A DNA stretch of 64,000 bases from VBAU01 sp036005185 (GTDB taxonomy: Bacteria > Bacteroidota > Bacteroidia > Chitinophagales > Chitinophagaceae): positions 62,001 through 126,000 of the forward strand of contig DASYQS010000038.1 of the NCBI GenBank assembly GCA_036005185.1. Direction: 5' to 3'. Both the position numbers and the translations under genes were made by a program. Positions 35,385-45,012 of this stretch are shown piece by piece. A model generated the notes under the pieces. That model ran no database searches. It was not told the DNA's origin and saw nothing but the letters and a program-made list of their open reading frames with translations. Every line of letters begins with the position of its first letter. Positions within the stretch are counted from its first letter, which is position 1.

Positions 35385-36197
35385 TTAGCCTCTTATTGGC
35401 TTATAATATTTTAATGCTTCAGGCATATATTTATTTAATTGATCAATTCTTCTACCTTCCGATGGGTGAGTGCTTAAAAATTCCGGAGGTCGTTGTCCTC
35501 CGCCGGCTTTTTCCATTCTTTCCCAAAGAGGAATTGCTTCCCTTGGATTGTAGCCAGCCATAGCCGCCCATATCAAACCATAGTGATCTGCTTCCAATTC
35601 ATGTTTGCGCGAAAATGGCAACAGCACACCTATTTGCGCACCTGCACCATAAGCAGATAGAAAAAGATTTCTCGTTTCTGCCGGCTTATTTGCTAAGGCG
35701 ACTTGTAATCCTAGGTTTACTGCTTCTGCACCTAATGCCTGACTCATTCTTTCGTTGCCGTGCTGGAAAATAGCATGTGTTACCTCATGTCCCAACACCA
35801 CAGCCAGCGCTGCCTCATTTTGTGTATAAGGCAGCAAGCCGGTATAAACAACAATTTTTCCTCCGGGCATACACCAAGCATTAGCTTGATTATCTTCCAC
35901 CAAATGATATTCCCAATGATATCCTTCTAATTCTTTTGATAAACCTTTGCTTGCATAATACGATTCAACGGCCCTCCTAATTCTGTCTCCTACACGAGTT
36001 ACCATTTCAGCATCTCTGTTTGTATTGCTTGTAACTACTTTATTTGTTGATAAGAACTGTTGATATTGTGTTGTAGCCATCGACTGCAATTCAGATTCAG
36101 GAAGTAGTTTAAATTGACTTCTTCCAGTGATAGCATTTTTTGAGCATGCAACGATACCTGCTGCTATTAAAATGCTAAAGATTATTTTTTTTATCAT
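35385..36197 (-). CDS. M48 family metallopeptidase, lipoprotein
   Basis: 270 residues. A lipobox (IVAC, Cys18) marks it as a lipoprotein. The zinc motif HEVTH (in VVLGHEVTHAIFQHGNERM) and a downstream ELEADHYGLIWAAMAGYNP, which supplies the third ligand Glu, are typical of the periplasmic M48B/LoiP-BepA type. Such proteases clean up misfolded outer-membrane proteins. No TPR domain follows, so it is closer to LoiP than BepA. Single gene. Confidence 0.92.
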   Translation of the reverse strand: MIKKIIFSILIAAGIVACSKNAITGRSQFKLLPESELQSMATTQYQQFLSTNKVVTSNTNRDAEMVTRVGDRIRRAVESYYASKGLSKELEGYHWEYHLVEDNQANAWCMPGGKIVVYTGLLPYTQNEAALAVVLGHEVTHAIFQHGNERMSQALGAEAVNLGLQVALANKPAETRNLFLSAYGAGAQIGVLLPFSRKHELEADHYGLIWAAMAGYNPREAIPLWERMEKAGGGQRPPEFLSTHPSEGRRIDQLNKYMPEALKYYKPIRG

Positions 36198-36271
36198 AAT
36201 GTACTTTTAATAAAAAAAATCAATGATTATACCAAACATTATATAACGGAAACTAAATAGAGAATTCAATC

Positions 36272-36934
36272 TTAATGTTGTGAAGAAGACCGGCGACGCT
36301 GGCGGCGGCGATCCCTGTATTTGAAAATAGGAACCTTATTTTCACTGCCTTTAAGAAGGCGGCCAATGTTTTTTTGATGAGTAAGAAGTACAAGCAATCC
36401 TACTGCAATGGCAAATATTCTGTACAAATGCTCGGGTTCATTAAAAATCACCAAAATAAAAATTGGAAAGGCTATGCTTGCAAGAATCGAACTGAGTGAA
36501 ACAAACCGCGTGAGGTATAAAACCAAAAGAAAAACACCTACACAACAAACGGCAACAATCGGTTGAATGCCTAACACCATTCCGAAAAGAGTTGCTATTC
36601 CTTTACCACCACGAAATTCGGCCCATATGGGGAAAATATGTCCAATTACAGCAGCAAGACCAAGACCAATTTGAAGATTGATAAAACGGGTTTCATTTTC
36701 TACATAGCCAGGTAAAAGCAATGCTAGCTTAACGGCAACGATACCCTTTAACATATCAATGATCATTACCAATGTACCCCAGGCCGGACCAAGAATACGA
36801 TAAGTATTTGTAGCGCCTGCGTTGCCGCTGCCATAATTTCGAATATCAAAATCGAAGAAATATTTGCTAACCCAAACAGATGTGGGAATGCTGCCAATCA
36901 AATATGCAAGAACGATAATAAATAGTTCGTTCAT
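36272..36934 (-). CDS. plsY: Glycerol-3-phosphate acyltransferase PlsY
   Basis: Transfers the acyl group from acyl-phosphate to glycerol-3-phosphate, the first step of phospholipid synthesis. 220 residues with about five membrane helices. The three cytoplasmic motifs are present: SGNAGATNTYR, the Lys/Gly-containing FRGGKGIATLFG, and the C-terminal HQKNIGRLLKGSENK. The C-terminus has an extra Arg-rich tail (RDRRRQRRRS). No plsX lies next to it. Confidence 0.94.
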   Translation of the reverse strand: MNELFIIVLAYLIGSIPTSVWVSKYFFDFDIRNYGSGNAGATNTYRILGPAWGTLVMIIDMLKGIVAVKLALLLPGYVENETRFINLQIGLGLAAVIGHIFPIWAEFRGGKGIATLFGMVLGIQPIVAVCCVGVFLLVLYLTRFVSLSSILASIAFPIFILVIFNEPEHLYRIFAIAVGLLVLLTHQKNIGRLLKGSENKVPIFKYRDRRRQRRRSSSQH

Positions 36935-36992
36935 AGAACCTTGGTTGAAGTTGGAACGACAAAAATACGAATTATTCTGGCTTTTTTTAGCG

Positions 36993-37853
36993 CTAATTTA
37001 CTAATCGATTAATATTTTGTTCATTTATCATTTGTAAGCAAATCCAGTTTCTAGCTTTAATTTTCTTTTTTAAGATCAGATTATTTTTCATTGACACTTC
37101 TAGTATTTCTTGTTCATCATCTTCTAAAAGGCCGCTCAAAAGAATTACGCCACCAGGTGTCAACTGTTTAACAAACGCCTGCAAATTGTTTTTTATTACA
37201 GTTTTTATAATATTCGCAAGAATAACGTCAAATTGATTATCCCCTTCAGCCGAGGAAGCTTCTAATAATTGGATTTTTGTACAATTATTTGAGCTGAAAT
37301 TTTCACTTGCATTTCTAATGCTTTGATCATCATTGTCTATAGCGACAATCTTTGACGCCCCCAGTTTTTCAGACAAAATGGCAAGAATGCCAGTGCCAGT
37401 ACCAAAGTCTAAAACCACTTTTCCGGTAAAATTGATCTCGCTCATCATTTTTATCATCATAAAAGTAGTGGCATGATGCCCTGTACCAAAACTCATTTTT
37501 GGAGTAATGATGATTTCATGTTCAACATTTTTAATCGGTTTGTGAAAATCTGCTCGAATGGCAACCCAAGGGGCTTTGTGAGAAGCATCATCAATAATAA
37601 CCGGATCAAATTTTGACTCCCATAATTGATTCCAATTCTTATTCTCAATTTCGGTAATTGAAAAAGACAGATTGTGTTTAGCAGCTAAAGTTTTCAGTTC
37701 ATTTTGATCATACAAATTTGAAGACACATATGCTTTTAATAAATCACCTTCTTCTTCAAAGCCTTCGTAATTCATTTCTGTAAGAAAAGCAATAATGATC
37801 TCTTTTTGTTCTTTACTTAAAAATTCAAATTCTACTTTTAAAAAATCTGTCAT
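36993..37853 (-). CDS. prmA: Ribosomal protein L11 methyltransferase
   Basis: Methylates ribosomal protein L11 using S-adenosylmethionine. 286 residues from the ATG at 37853; an upstream Met at 37883 overlaps the terminator of pnp and is rejected. The SAM-binding motif is VLDFGTGTGILAI, preceded by the substrate-binding GTGHHATT and followed by VILANIIKTVI. The N-terminal L11-recognition domain fits the family. It is downstream of pnp but separated by a terminator hairpin that ends about five bases before its start. Confidence 0.94.
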   Translation of the reverse strand: MTDFLKVEFEFLSKEQKEIIIAFLTEMNYEGFEEEGDLLKAYVSSNLYDQNELKTLAAKHNLSFSITEIENKNWNQLWESKFDPVIIDDASHKAPWVAIRADFHKPIKNVEHEIIITPKMSFGTGHHATTFMMIKMMSEINFTGKVVLDFGTGTGILAILSEKLGASKIVAIDNDDQSIRNASENFSSNNCTKIQLLEASSAEGDNQFDVILANIIKTVIKNNLQAFVKQLTPGGVILLSGLLEDDEQEILEVSMKNNLILKKKIKARNWICLQMINEQNINRLVN

Positions 37854-37857
37854 AATT

Positions 37858-37880
37858 AAAAACCCCGAGTTTATCGGGGT
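37858..37880 (-). terminator. Terminator between pnp and prmA, abutting the prmA start
   Basis: ACCCCGA (37862-37868) and TCGGGGT (37874-37880) form a 7-bp stem. On the minus strand it is followed by TTTT (complement of 37858-37861), then the prmA ATG. It ends the rpsO-pnp unit and leaves almost no room for a prmA leader. Confidence 0.7.
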
Positions 37881-37890
37881 CATTTAGTTA

Positions 37891-40068
37891 TTAACTTTCT
37901 GCAGGCTTATCCTGCGGCCTGTCTTGTCTTTCAGGTTTTGGTAGTAAAGCTTTTCTCGACAATTTGAATTTTCCTGATTTAGGATCGGTGCCGATGAGTT
38001 TTACTTTCACTTTATCTCCTTCTTTCAATATACCTTCCAATGTTTCTAGCCTTTTCCAGCTCACTTCTGAAATATGAACAAGGCCTTGTTTTCCGGGAAG
38101 AAATTCTACAAAAGCGCCAAAAGGCATAATGGATTTTACGGTAGCTTCATATACATCACCTACTGTCGGTACAGCTACAATTCCTTTTATCCAATTATGG
38201 GCTCTTTCCACGCCATCCTTATTCGTACCAAAAATGCTTACTTCGCCCATATTGTTCTTCTCTTCAATATTGATAGTAGTTCCGGTTTCACGTTGCATTT
38301 CCTGAATTACCTTACCGCCGGGTCCTATTACTGCACCAATAAATTCTCTATCAATAAACATTTTCAACATGCGAGGAGCATGTGGTTTTACTTCACTTCT
38401 CGGTTCAGAAACACAATTATACATTGAATCAAGAATGTGCAAACGCCCTCTTCTCGCTTGCTCCAGTGCTTGCCTCATCACATCCATAGGCAAGCCATCC
38501 ACTTTTATATCCATTTGCACTCCACAAATTCCATCCCTGGTTCCTGTTACTTTAAAGTCCATATCACCTAAATGGTCTTCATCACCAAGAATATCTGTAA
38601 GCACAGCGAATTTTCCGTCTTTAGTGATCAATCCCATGGCCACGCCAGATACATGTTTCCCTATTGGCACACCTGCATCCATCAAGGCAAGAGAGCCGGC
38701 ACAAACAGTGGCCATCGATGATGAACCGTTTGATTCAAGAATATCACTTACTATCCTCACAGTATAAGCAAAATCGCCGCCTGTAGGCATCATTTTTCTT
38801 AGTGATCGCATAGCGAGATTGCCATGCCCCACTTCCCTGCGCCCGGGGCCCCTCATTGGCTTTACCTCACCGGTTGAAAAAGGAGGGAAATTATAATGCA
38901 AAATAAATTTTGAGTATTCTGAAGTAGCTGCGCTTTCAATCAACAACTCATCAAGCGGTGTTCCTAACGTTACTGTGGTCAATGATTGTGTTTCGCCTCT
39001 TGTAAATAAAGCTGAACCGTGAGGCGAAGGCAATACGTCTGCCTCCATATCTAAAGGACGAACTTCTTCCAAGCCTCTTCCATCCAAACGAACCCGGTCA
39101 TTCAGAATCATATTGCGAATAACATGATACTGCAAATCGTGATAATAATTGTTGGCTTGCTTTTGAATTTTCTCATCCAGTTCTTCTTCTTCTCCCACAT
39201 TATATTCCTTCTTTAAATACTCAATCAACTCCTCCTTTATTTCATCAAATTTATCGTTGCGCTCATGCTTGCTAAGAGCACCCTTTGCTATTTCAAAAAT
39301 TTTTGATTCAGCAAATGCATTTATTTTCGCTTTCAATTCTTCATTATGCTCAGGTTTTGCGTATTCACGTTTTGCTTTTGGCCTGGCTAATTCACGCAAT
39401 TCCTTTTGTGCTTCAATCTGAGTTTTAATGGCCGTATGACCTACTTCAATCGCTTTTATCAAATCTTCTTCGCTGCACTCTGTGGCCTCTCCCTCCACCA
39501 TCATAATATTTTTTTCCGTGGCAGCAATAATAAATTCCAGATCCGCATTAGCTAACTCACTCCTATTTGGATTTACTTTAAACTCTTCGCCTATTCTAGC
39601 TACCCTCACCTCTGAAATGATTTCTTGAATTGGAATGTCAGAAACAGCCAGCGCTGCCGAAGCCGCCAAGCAAGCCATTGAATCTGGCATTACCTCATTA
39701 TCACTTGAAATAAGTGTAACCAGCACTTGCACATCACACAAATAATCCTCGGGGAACAATGGGCGAAGCGCCCGGTCAATGAGTCGGCTGATCAACACTT
39801 CATAATCACTCAGTCTGCCCTCTCGTTTAAAAAATGAACCAGGAATACGGCCTGCAGAAGCAAATTTTTCTTGATAATCGACAGTTAAAGGAAAAAAATC
39901 TTGCCCTTCCCTTGGTTCCTTGTTAGCGACTACTGTAGCCAGTAAAATACAATTACCCTGGGTTACAGTAACTGAACCATCGGCCTGGCGTGCAAGCCGG
40001 CCAGTTTCAATAGTTACCTGCCGGCCATCGCCTATATCAAATGTTTTGCGAATTGGTTGTGTAAGCAT
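37891..40068 (-). CDS. pnp: Polyribonucleotide nucleotidyltransferase (PNPase)
   Basis: Phosphorolytic 3'-5' exoribonuclease of the degradosome. 725 residues: two RNase PH-like domains (first with GRIPGSFFKREGR, second with GTPLDEL and ILGDEDHLGDMDFKVTGT), an alpha-helical linker, a KH domain with GAVIGPGGKVIQEM and a C-terminal S1 domain (VKSIMPFGAFVEFLPGKQG). The last residues are a Pro/Arg/Gln-rich tail. It lies 177 bases after rpsO, the conserved rpsO-pnp arrangement in which PNPase regulates its own message. Confidence 0.97.
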   Translation of the reverse strand: MLTQPIRKTFDIGDGRQVTIETGRLARQADGSVTVTQGNCILLATVVANKEPREGQDFFPLTVDYQEKFASAGRIPGSFFKREGRLSDYEVLISRLIDRALRPLFPEDYLCDVQVLVTLISSDNEVMPDSMACLAASAALAVSDIPIQEIISEVRVARIGEEFKVNPNRSELANADLEFIIAATEKNIMMVEGEATECSEEDLIKAIEVGHTAIKTQIEAQKELRELARPKAKREYAKPEHNEELKAKINAFAESKIFEIAKGALSKHERNDKFDEIKEELIEYLKKEYNVGEEEELDEKIQKQANNYYHDLQYHVIRNMILNDRVRLDGRGLEEVRPLDMEADVLPSPHGSALFTRGETQSLTTVTLGTPLDELLIESAATSEYSKFILHYNFPPFSTGEVKPMRGPGRREVGHGNLAMRSLRKMMPTGGDFAYTVRIVSDILESNGSSSMATVCAGSLALMDAGVPIGKHVSGVAMGLITKDGKFAVLTDILGDEDHLGDMDFKVTGTRDGICGVQMDIKVDGLPMDVMRQALEQARRGRLHILDSMYNCVSEPRSEVKPHAPRMLKMFIDREFIGAVIGPGGKVIQEMQRETGTTINIEEKNNMGEVSIFGTNKDGVERAHNWIKGIVAVPTVGDVYEATVKSIMPFGAFVEFLPGKQGLVHISEVSWKRLETLEGILKEGDKVKVKLIGTDPKSGKFKLSRKALLPKPERQDRPQDKPAES

Positions 40069-40214
40069 AAAAAAGAATTTATCATTGGGGTTAGAAGATT
40101 ATTAGCCCGACTTTTTGCTACTATTTAGCTTCCGTTGCGTCGCACTCTTGTACATTAATATCGCTATTCAGCAATTTGAAAAGCTCACGAGTTTAAGAGA
40201 TTGCTTAAGAAACT

Positions 40215-40234
40215 AAAAGTCCGCCTTAGGCGGA
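40215..40234 (-). terminator. Hairpin after rpsO
   Basis: TCCGCC (40220-40225) and GGCGGA (40229-40234) form a 6-bp stem followed on the minus strand by CTTTT. It may act as a partial terminator or processing site between rpsO and pnp. Confidence 0.5.
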
Positions 40235-40245
40235 TTTGGGTTGGC

Positions 40246-40515
40246 TTATTTTCTGATTCCGAGCTTTTCAATTAGTTGGCGGTAACCATTCAGGTTATGC
40301 TTTTGAAGGTAATTTAGCAAACGCTTACGCTTACCTACAAGCTGCATCAGACCGCGATGAGTGGAGAAGTCTTTTTTATTGTCTTGTAAGTGGTTTGAGA
40401 TTTGACTAATGCGCTCCGTTAATAATGCAATCTGGCCTTCAATTGACCCGGTATTGTTTTCTTTACCCCCGAAGTCTGCAAAAGTGGTTGATTTTTTCTC
40501 TTTTGTTAATGGCAT
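40246..40515 (-). CDS. rpsO: Small ribosomal subunit protein uS15
   Basis: 89 residues, the normal size of S15, which binds the central domain of 16S rRNA. Family stretches are GSIEGQIALLTERI, HLQDNKKDFSTHRGL and LVGKRKRLLNYL. It is the first gene of the rpsO-pnp pair and has an excellent upstream promoter. Confidence 0.97.
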   Translation of the reverse strand: MPLTKEKKSTTFADFGGKENNTGSIEGQIALLTERISQISNHLQDNKKDFSTHRGLMQLVGKRKRLLNYLQKHNLNGYRQLIEKLGIRK

Positions 40516-40568
40516 CTTTTAATTTTTTTAATAATTCATCCGATTTTGTATCCGATTATTTGTGGCGG

Positions 40569-40599
40569 CAAAGGTAAGGCAAGGAAGTTTAACGGCAAA
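40569..40599 (-). promoter_or_regulatory. Full Bacteroidota-type promoter for rpsO-pnp
   Basis: On the minus strand, TTTG (40596-40599) is separated by exactly 19 bases from TACCTTTG (40569-40576), matching the TTTG-N19-TAnnTTTG consensus. Transcription would begin near 40562, giving a leader of about 45 bases for rpsO. It is the clearest promoter in the window. Confidence 0.65.
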
Positions 40600-40717
40600 G
40601 GCTTTGCCAGCTATTTTTCAGGCTATTAAACATGCTTTTATGATCTTGCAATTGACCAGTATATTGAATTGTTTCACTAAAAAATGATTTATCTTGACCT
40701 TAAAGTCGAGATAAATT

Positions 40718-42628
40718 ATGAAAAAACAAATCCTTTACTTCAGTTTAATACTAGTTTTCATTGCATCATGCAATTTGCAGCAAGATCAAAGCCTGACGCC
40801 TTCTAAGCAATACACAATTGAGCAGTTGTATAATAATATTTCTGTGGAAGCTGCAGGTTTCAATTCAACCGAGAGCAAAATTCTTATTGATAACAATAGC
40901 ACAGGTATTTACAATGTATATGAGCTGAACATTGCAGACTCATCCATACAACCGCTTACTGCTTCCAAAAAGGAATCGTTTTTTGCAGTGGACTATCTGC
41001 CGAATACAGATAAATTTATTTTTACCCACGATGTGGCAGGTAATGAAAATTATCATTTATACTTAATGACAAAAGGAGACACAACAACAAGAGATCTTAC
41101 ACCATGGCCAAACAGCAGGAATAGTTTTGTTGGGTGGAGTGATGATAAAAAAGTAATGTATATAAGCAGTAATAAACGCAATCCAAAATTTTTTGATGTC
41201 TGGAAACTCGATACCACGACATGGAAGGCTTCCATGCTTTATCAAAATGATTCAGGATTTAGTGCAAACGGTATAAGCAGAAGCGAACGCTTTATTGCTT
41301 TGAACAAAAGCATTACTACAGATAAAAACGATCTGTATCTCTATGACCGTAACGCTAAAACAATGAAACGTATCAGCAATGACAATGAGGCTACATGGTA
41401 TCCCGCCGCTTTTGAAAGGAATGATAGCATTATATATTATACTACCAACGATAGCAATGAATTTAGTTATTTGGTAAAGTATAATATCAATACCGGCAAA
41501 TCAGAAAAAATTTATGAGGATAAATGGGATGTTGCAAACATGAGCTTAAGTGAAAAAGAAAAATATCATACGATTTTTATAAACGAGGATGGAAAAAATA
41601 AAGTGTTGCTCTTTGATCATGCCACAGGTCAGCAAATAAATTTTCCCGAAATAAAAGATGCTGATATATCAAGCGTAACTATATCGCCCAGTGAAAAAAA
41701 TCTATTGCTTACAGTGGGCAGCAGCACAAGTCCTGAGAATATATATGTGTATAATCTAGAGAACAAAAATTTAAAAAAGCTTACTTCTTCGCTCAATAAA
41801 GAAATTAATGAAAATGACCTGGTAAAAGCAGAGATCGTTCGCTTTAAATCATTTGATGGTAAAGAAATCCCGGCAATCTATTATAAGCCCCTGCAGGCAA
41901 CCAAAAACAATAAAGTGCCTGCTCTTATTTGGGTTCATGGAGGTCCCGGAGGACAAAGTCGCGTAGGTTTCAGCAACTCCATTCAGTATTTAGTAAATCA
42001 TGGTTATGCAATACTTGCAGTAAATAACCGTGGCAGCAGCGGGTATGGTAAAGCGTTTTATAAAATGGATAATAAGGATCATGCAAATGGTGACTTGAAA
42101 GATTGTGTATGGGGAAAGAAATGGCTGGGGCAACAAGATTATATTGACAGCAGTTCTGTTGGTATTTATGGTGGTAGCTATGGGGGGTGCATGGTACTGA
42201 GTGCTCTTGCATTTCAATCTGAGGAATTTAAGGTCGGTGTTGACCTTTTCGGAGTGGCTAACTGGTTGCGAACTTTGAAGAGTGTCCCGCCCTATTGGGA
42301 ATCATTCCGTAAGGCTTTATACGAAGAAATGGGTGACCCATATACATCTGATAGCATATTGCTAAAAAATACATCGCCTCTTTTTCACTACCAGCAGATT
42401 CGCAAGCCACTGATCGTATTTCAGGGAGCAAATGATGTACGTGTGCTGAAGGTAGAGAGCGATGAAATTGTAGAGGGGGTAAAGAAAAACGGAGTGCCTG
42501 TTGAGTATGTCGTTTACCCGGATGAGGGACATGGCTTTGTAAAAAAGGAAAATCAAATCACCACTTCAAAACGAACATTGGAATTTCTGGACAAATATTT
42601 AAAACCGGGTCAGCAAGAAAAAAAATAA
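40718..42628 (+). CDS. S9 family prolyl-oligopeptidase-like peptidase, lipoprotein
   Basis: 636 residues. A lipobox (FIASC, Cys18) is followed by an N-terminal beta-propeller region with WD40/PD40-like repeats and a C-terminal alpha/beta hydrolase. The nucleophile Ser lies in YGGSYGGCM, an Asp is in QGANDVRV and the His in DEGHGF, matching the S9 catalytic triad. WVHGGPGGQSR is the oxyanion-hole HGGP. It likely cleaves proline-containing peptides or acylated residues outside the cytoplasm. Single gene. Confidence 0.92.
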   Translation: MKKQILYFSLILVFIASCNLQQDQSLTPSKQYTIEQLYNNISVEAAGFNSTESKILIDNNSTGIYNVYELNIADSSIQPLTASKKESFFAVDYLPNTDKFIFTHDVAGNENYHLYLMTKGDTTTRDLTPWPNSRNSFVGWSDDKKVMYISSNKRNPKFFDVWKLDTTTWKASMLYQNDSGFSANGISRSERFIALNKSITTDKNDLYLYDRNAKTMKRISNDNEATWYPAAFERNDSIIYYTTNDSNEFSYLVKYNINTGKSEKIYEDKWDVANMSLSEKEKYHTIFINEDGKNKVLLFDHATGQQINFPEIKDADISSVTISPSEKNLLLTVGSSTSPENIYVYNLENKNLKKLTSSLNKEINENDLVKAEIVRFKSFDGKEIPAIYYKPLQATKNNKVPALIWVHGGPGGQSRVGFSNSIQYLVNHGYAILAVNNRGSSGYGKAFYKMDNKDHANGDLKDCVWGKKWLGQQDYIDSSSVGIYGGSYGGCMVLSALAFQSEEFKVGVDLFGVANWLRTLKSVPPYWESFRKALYEEMGDPYTSDSILLKNTSPLFHYQQIRKPLIVFQGANDVRVLKVESDEIVEGVKKNGVPVEYVVYPDEGHGFVKKENQITTSKRTLEFLDKYLKPGQQEKK

Positions 42629-42720
42629 GCTTTTGTATTCTCTGAGCAATTTTGATTTTTTGTTGATAGGCTAACAGATTTTCCGGAAAGAAAAGAACGA
42701 ACATTAAATAACATCTATCC

Positions 42721-42728
42721 TATTTTTG
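42721..42728 (+). promoter_or_regulatory. -7 promoter box abutting the miaE start
   Basis: TATTTTTG fits TAnnTTTG and ends five bases before the ATG at 42734, implying a leaderless or near-leaderless mRNA. Confidence 0.5.
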
Positions 42729-42733
42729 GGTTA

Positions 42734-43342
42734 ATGGAACTTTCACAGGACACAAAAAACATTCTTGGACTACAATTACCAACAGATCCACGTTGGGTAA
42801 ATCTGGCTGAAAAATCACTGGAGGATATTCTTACTGACCATGCTTATTGCGAGCAAAAAGCTGCTACTTCCTGCATTTCCATCATTCAACGGTATAGTGA
42901 AAAAGAGAAATTAGTTAATGAACTATCTCCTATTGTTACTGAAGAATGGGGGCATTTTCGCTTAGTGCTCTCCGAGCTTCAGAAAAGAAATTTAAAATTG
43001 GGCAAGCAAAGGAAAGATGAATACGTGAATGAGCTTTTGAAATTCGAAATAAAAGGCGGCTCTGATGAAGACAGATTGCTCGACAAGCTTCTTATTTGTG
43101 CCTTGATAGAAGCAAGAAGCTGTGAACGTTTCAAAAGGCTTAGTGAAGGCCTCGATGATGAATACTTGCGGCAATTTTACCGGCGCTTTATGGAAAGTGA
43201 AGCCGGACATTACACTTTATTTATTGAATTAGCTGAAACTTATATAAACAAACAAAAAGTTCGTAAACGCTGGAAAGAATGGCTAGAATATGAAGCAAGG
43301 ATAATACAGCAATTAATACCCCGTGGAGACCGCATGCATTAA
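42734..43342 (+). CDS. miaE: tRNA-(ms2io6A)-hydroxylase
   Basis: Di-iron monooxygenase that hydroxylates the isopentenyl group of ms2i6A37 in tRNA. 202 residues. Carboxylate/His ligands of the di-iron site appear as HAYCEQKAA, VTEEWGHF, LIEARSCERF and FMESEAGHY, in the four-helix-bundle order of the family. No miaA or miaB gene is in the window. The next gene (43366) is 23 bases away on the same strand and may be co-transcribed. Confidence 0.93.
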   Translation: MELSQDTKNILGLQLPTDPRWVNLAEKSLEDILTDHAYCEQKAATSCISIIQRYSEKEKLVNELSPIVTEEWGHFRLVLSELQKRNLKLGKQRKDEYVNELLKFEIKGGSDEDRLLDKLLICALIEARSCERFKRLSEGLDDEYLRQFYRRFMESEAGHYTLFIELAETYINKQKVRKRWKEWLEYEARIIQQLIPRGDRMH

Positions 43343-43365
43343 TTGATTTTTACTATCACTCGTTT

Positions 43366-43812
43366 ATGGAAAATTCAGAATTAAAGTTTTTAAGGGATAA
43401 GTGCCTTTTATACATTCAATTCATGATTCAAAAAATGTCCGCCTCTCCAGAATTGGTGGAAGGCTTGTGGGAAACCTACAGGTCAGTAGAAAACGCCTAT
43501 CAAGATGAAAAAATGAAACCCTTAAAAGTAATGAGCTTGGACATTGATGATCAAGTAATCAATCATATGCCTTTAACAATGGCTATAGAATTTAAAAACT
43601 TAATGAAAGAGAAGTTTCAAATCAATTATAATACGGTTGACAAAGACCGAATTAAGGCCATTAAAAAAATATTGAAAAAGGAAAAAATATCTAACCATGA
43701 AGAATATGAATTAATCATGAATAGGATTGATGAAATTTTCAGCGATACAACTAAAGCTAAAGAACTAAAGAGCTTGAATGAGTTACTGGTGAACTACGAA
43801 AAATCAAAATAG
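43366..43812 (+). CDS. Hypothetical protein
   Basis: 148 residues, predicted mostly helical and highly charged (Lys/Glu-rich). No membrane segment, signal peptide or recognised motif. The C-terminal half contains probable coiled-coil stretches (KAIKKILKKEKISNHEEYEL). It is downstream of miaE and convergent with galK, with only 19 bases to the galK stop. Function unknown. Confidence 0.65.
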   Translation: MENSELKFLRDKCLLYIQFMIQKMSASPELVEGLWETYRSVENAYQDEKMKPLKVMSLDIDDQVINHMPLTMAIEFKNLMKEKFQINYNTVDKDRIKAIKKILKKEKISNHEEYELIMNRIDEIFSDTTKAKELKSLNELLVNYEKSK

Positions 43813-43831
43813 CGGGAGATTATTCATACGT

Positions 43832-44983
43832 CTAAGCAATTTCTCTCACTCCATCACCAATTGCAGAAGCAAATACTGAAGGCTCGTAACCAATTTTGCT
43901 TTTATAATATGTCCTCAGCTTTTCAGTAAAATCTTCCATCTTTTCTTTTTTTACCAAAGCAATTGCACAGCCACCAAAGCCCGCTCCCGTCATGCGAGCG
44001 CCAATACAATTCTCATAATTTTTACAGAATTCAACAATGGTATCCAATTCAACACCAGAAACCTCATACAAATCTTTTAGGGATTGGTGAGATGCATACA
44101 TTAATTGTCCGAATTCTTTTAGCTTGCCTGCTTTCAGTGACTTAGCAGCTTCTGCTACCCGAAAATTTTCAGAAATAACATGCAAGGCTCTTTTTTCCAA
44201 GATATCATTATTAATTAAGTGCCTGTGAGATTGAAAGTTTTGTATATCCACGTCGCATAAATGGTTTGCATTGATCTCTTTTTTCAACGCTTTCAACGCA
44301 GCCCCACATTCCGCAAAACGTTCATTATATTTTGAATCAGCCAATGTTCTTGTTTTATTTGTATTGATGATGGCAAGAATGTAGTCGCCGGTTTCAAAAG
44401 GCAACAGTTCATAATCAAGTGTATCGCAATTCAACAAAATGGCTTTATTTATTTCTCCGAATGTTACGGCGAACTGATCCATGATGCCGCAGTTAACACC
44501 AATAAATTCATTCTCCACCTTTTTTGACAGTAATGCAATTTCAAGATTGGGAACATTTAACTGAAACAATTGACTCAATGCATAAGCCATCAACACTTCA
44601 ATGGATGCAGAAGAAGAAAGCCCTGCTCCAATAGGCAAATTTCCTGAGAATAACATGTTAAGTCCAGAAACTGAATGGCCTTGGCCAATAAAATAATCAA
44701 TAACTCCAAGAGGGTAATTAAACCATTCTTTGCCGGAGCGAGAATACGAGTTTTGCAAATGCAATGTTGCTGTTTCTGGAAAATTGAGACATTGAAAGCG
44801 AAATACTTTATCCGTATTTTTTGAGACAGCGAGATATGTTCCCAAGCTAATAGCGCAAGGCATCACTCGGCCGCCATTGTAATCAATATGCTCTCCGATC
44901 AAATTTACCCGCCCTGGGCTAAAAAAAATATTTTGAGGTTTTTTAGAAAATCGTTTTTCAAATTCTTCCTTGATATCCATCAT
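43832..44983 (-). CDS. galK: Galactokinase
   Basis: Phosphorylates galactose at C1 with ATP (Leloir pathway). 383 residues. The galactokinase signature GRVNLIGEHIDYNGG is at 24-38, the GHMP ATP-binding loop is LPIGAGLSSSASIE, and the C-terminal GARMTGAGFGGCAI is the third GHMP motif. Start codons ATGATG; the first is chosen. It is divergent from galM with only 29 bases between the two start codons, so both promoters must overlap within or upstream of the opposite gene. Confidence 0.96.
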   Translation of the reverse strand: MMDIKEEFEKRFSKKPQNIFFSPGRVNLIGEHIDYNGGRVMPCAISLGTYLAVSKNTDKVFRFQCLNFPETATLHLQNSYSRSGKEWFNYPLGVIDYFIGQGHSVSGLNMLFSGNLPIGAGLSSSASIEVLMAYALSQLFQLNVPNLEIALLSKKVENEFIGVNCGIMDQFAVTFGEINKAILLNCDTLDYELLPFETGDYILAIINTNKTRTLADSKYNERFAECGAALKALKKEINANHLCDVDIQNFQSHRHLINNDILEKRALHVISENFRVAEAAKSLKAGKLKEFGQLMYASHQSLKDLYEVSGVELDTIVEFCKNYENCIGARMTGAGFGGCAIALVKKEKMEDFTEKLRTYYKSKIGYEPSVFASAIGDGVREIA

Positions 44984-45012
44984 TGTATTTAAAATTCGTT
45001 ATTTTGAATTGT

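Noticed and set aside
43430..43475. SASPELVEG peptide in the 43366 protein, reminiscent of translated palindromic repeats
   Set aside because: The DNA there lacks the palindromic arms of such repeats, and the protein continues normally on both sides.
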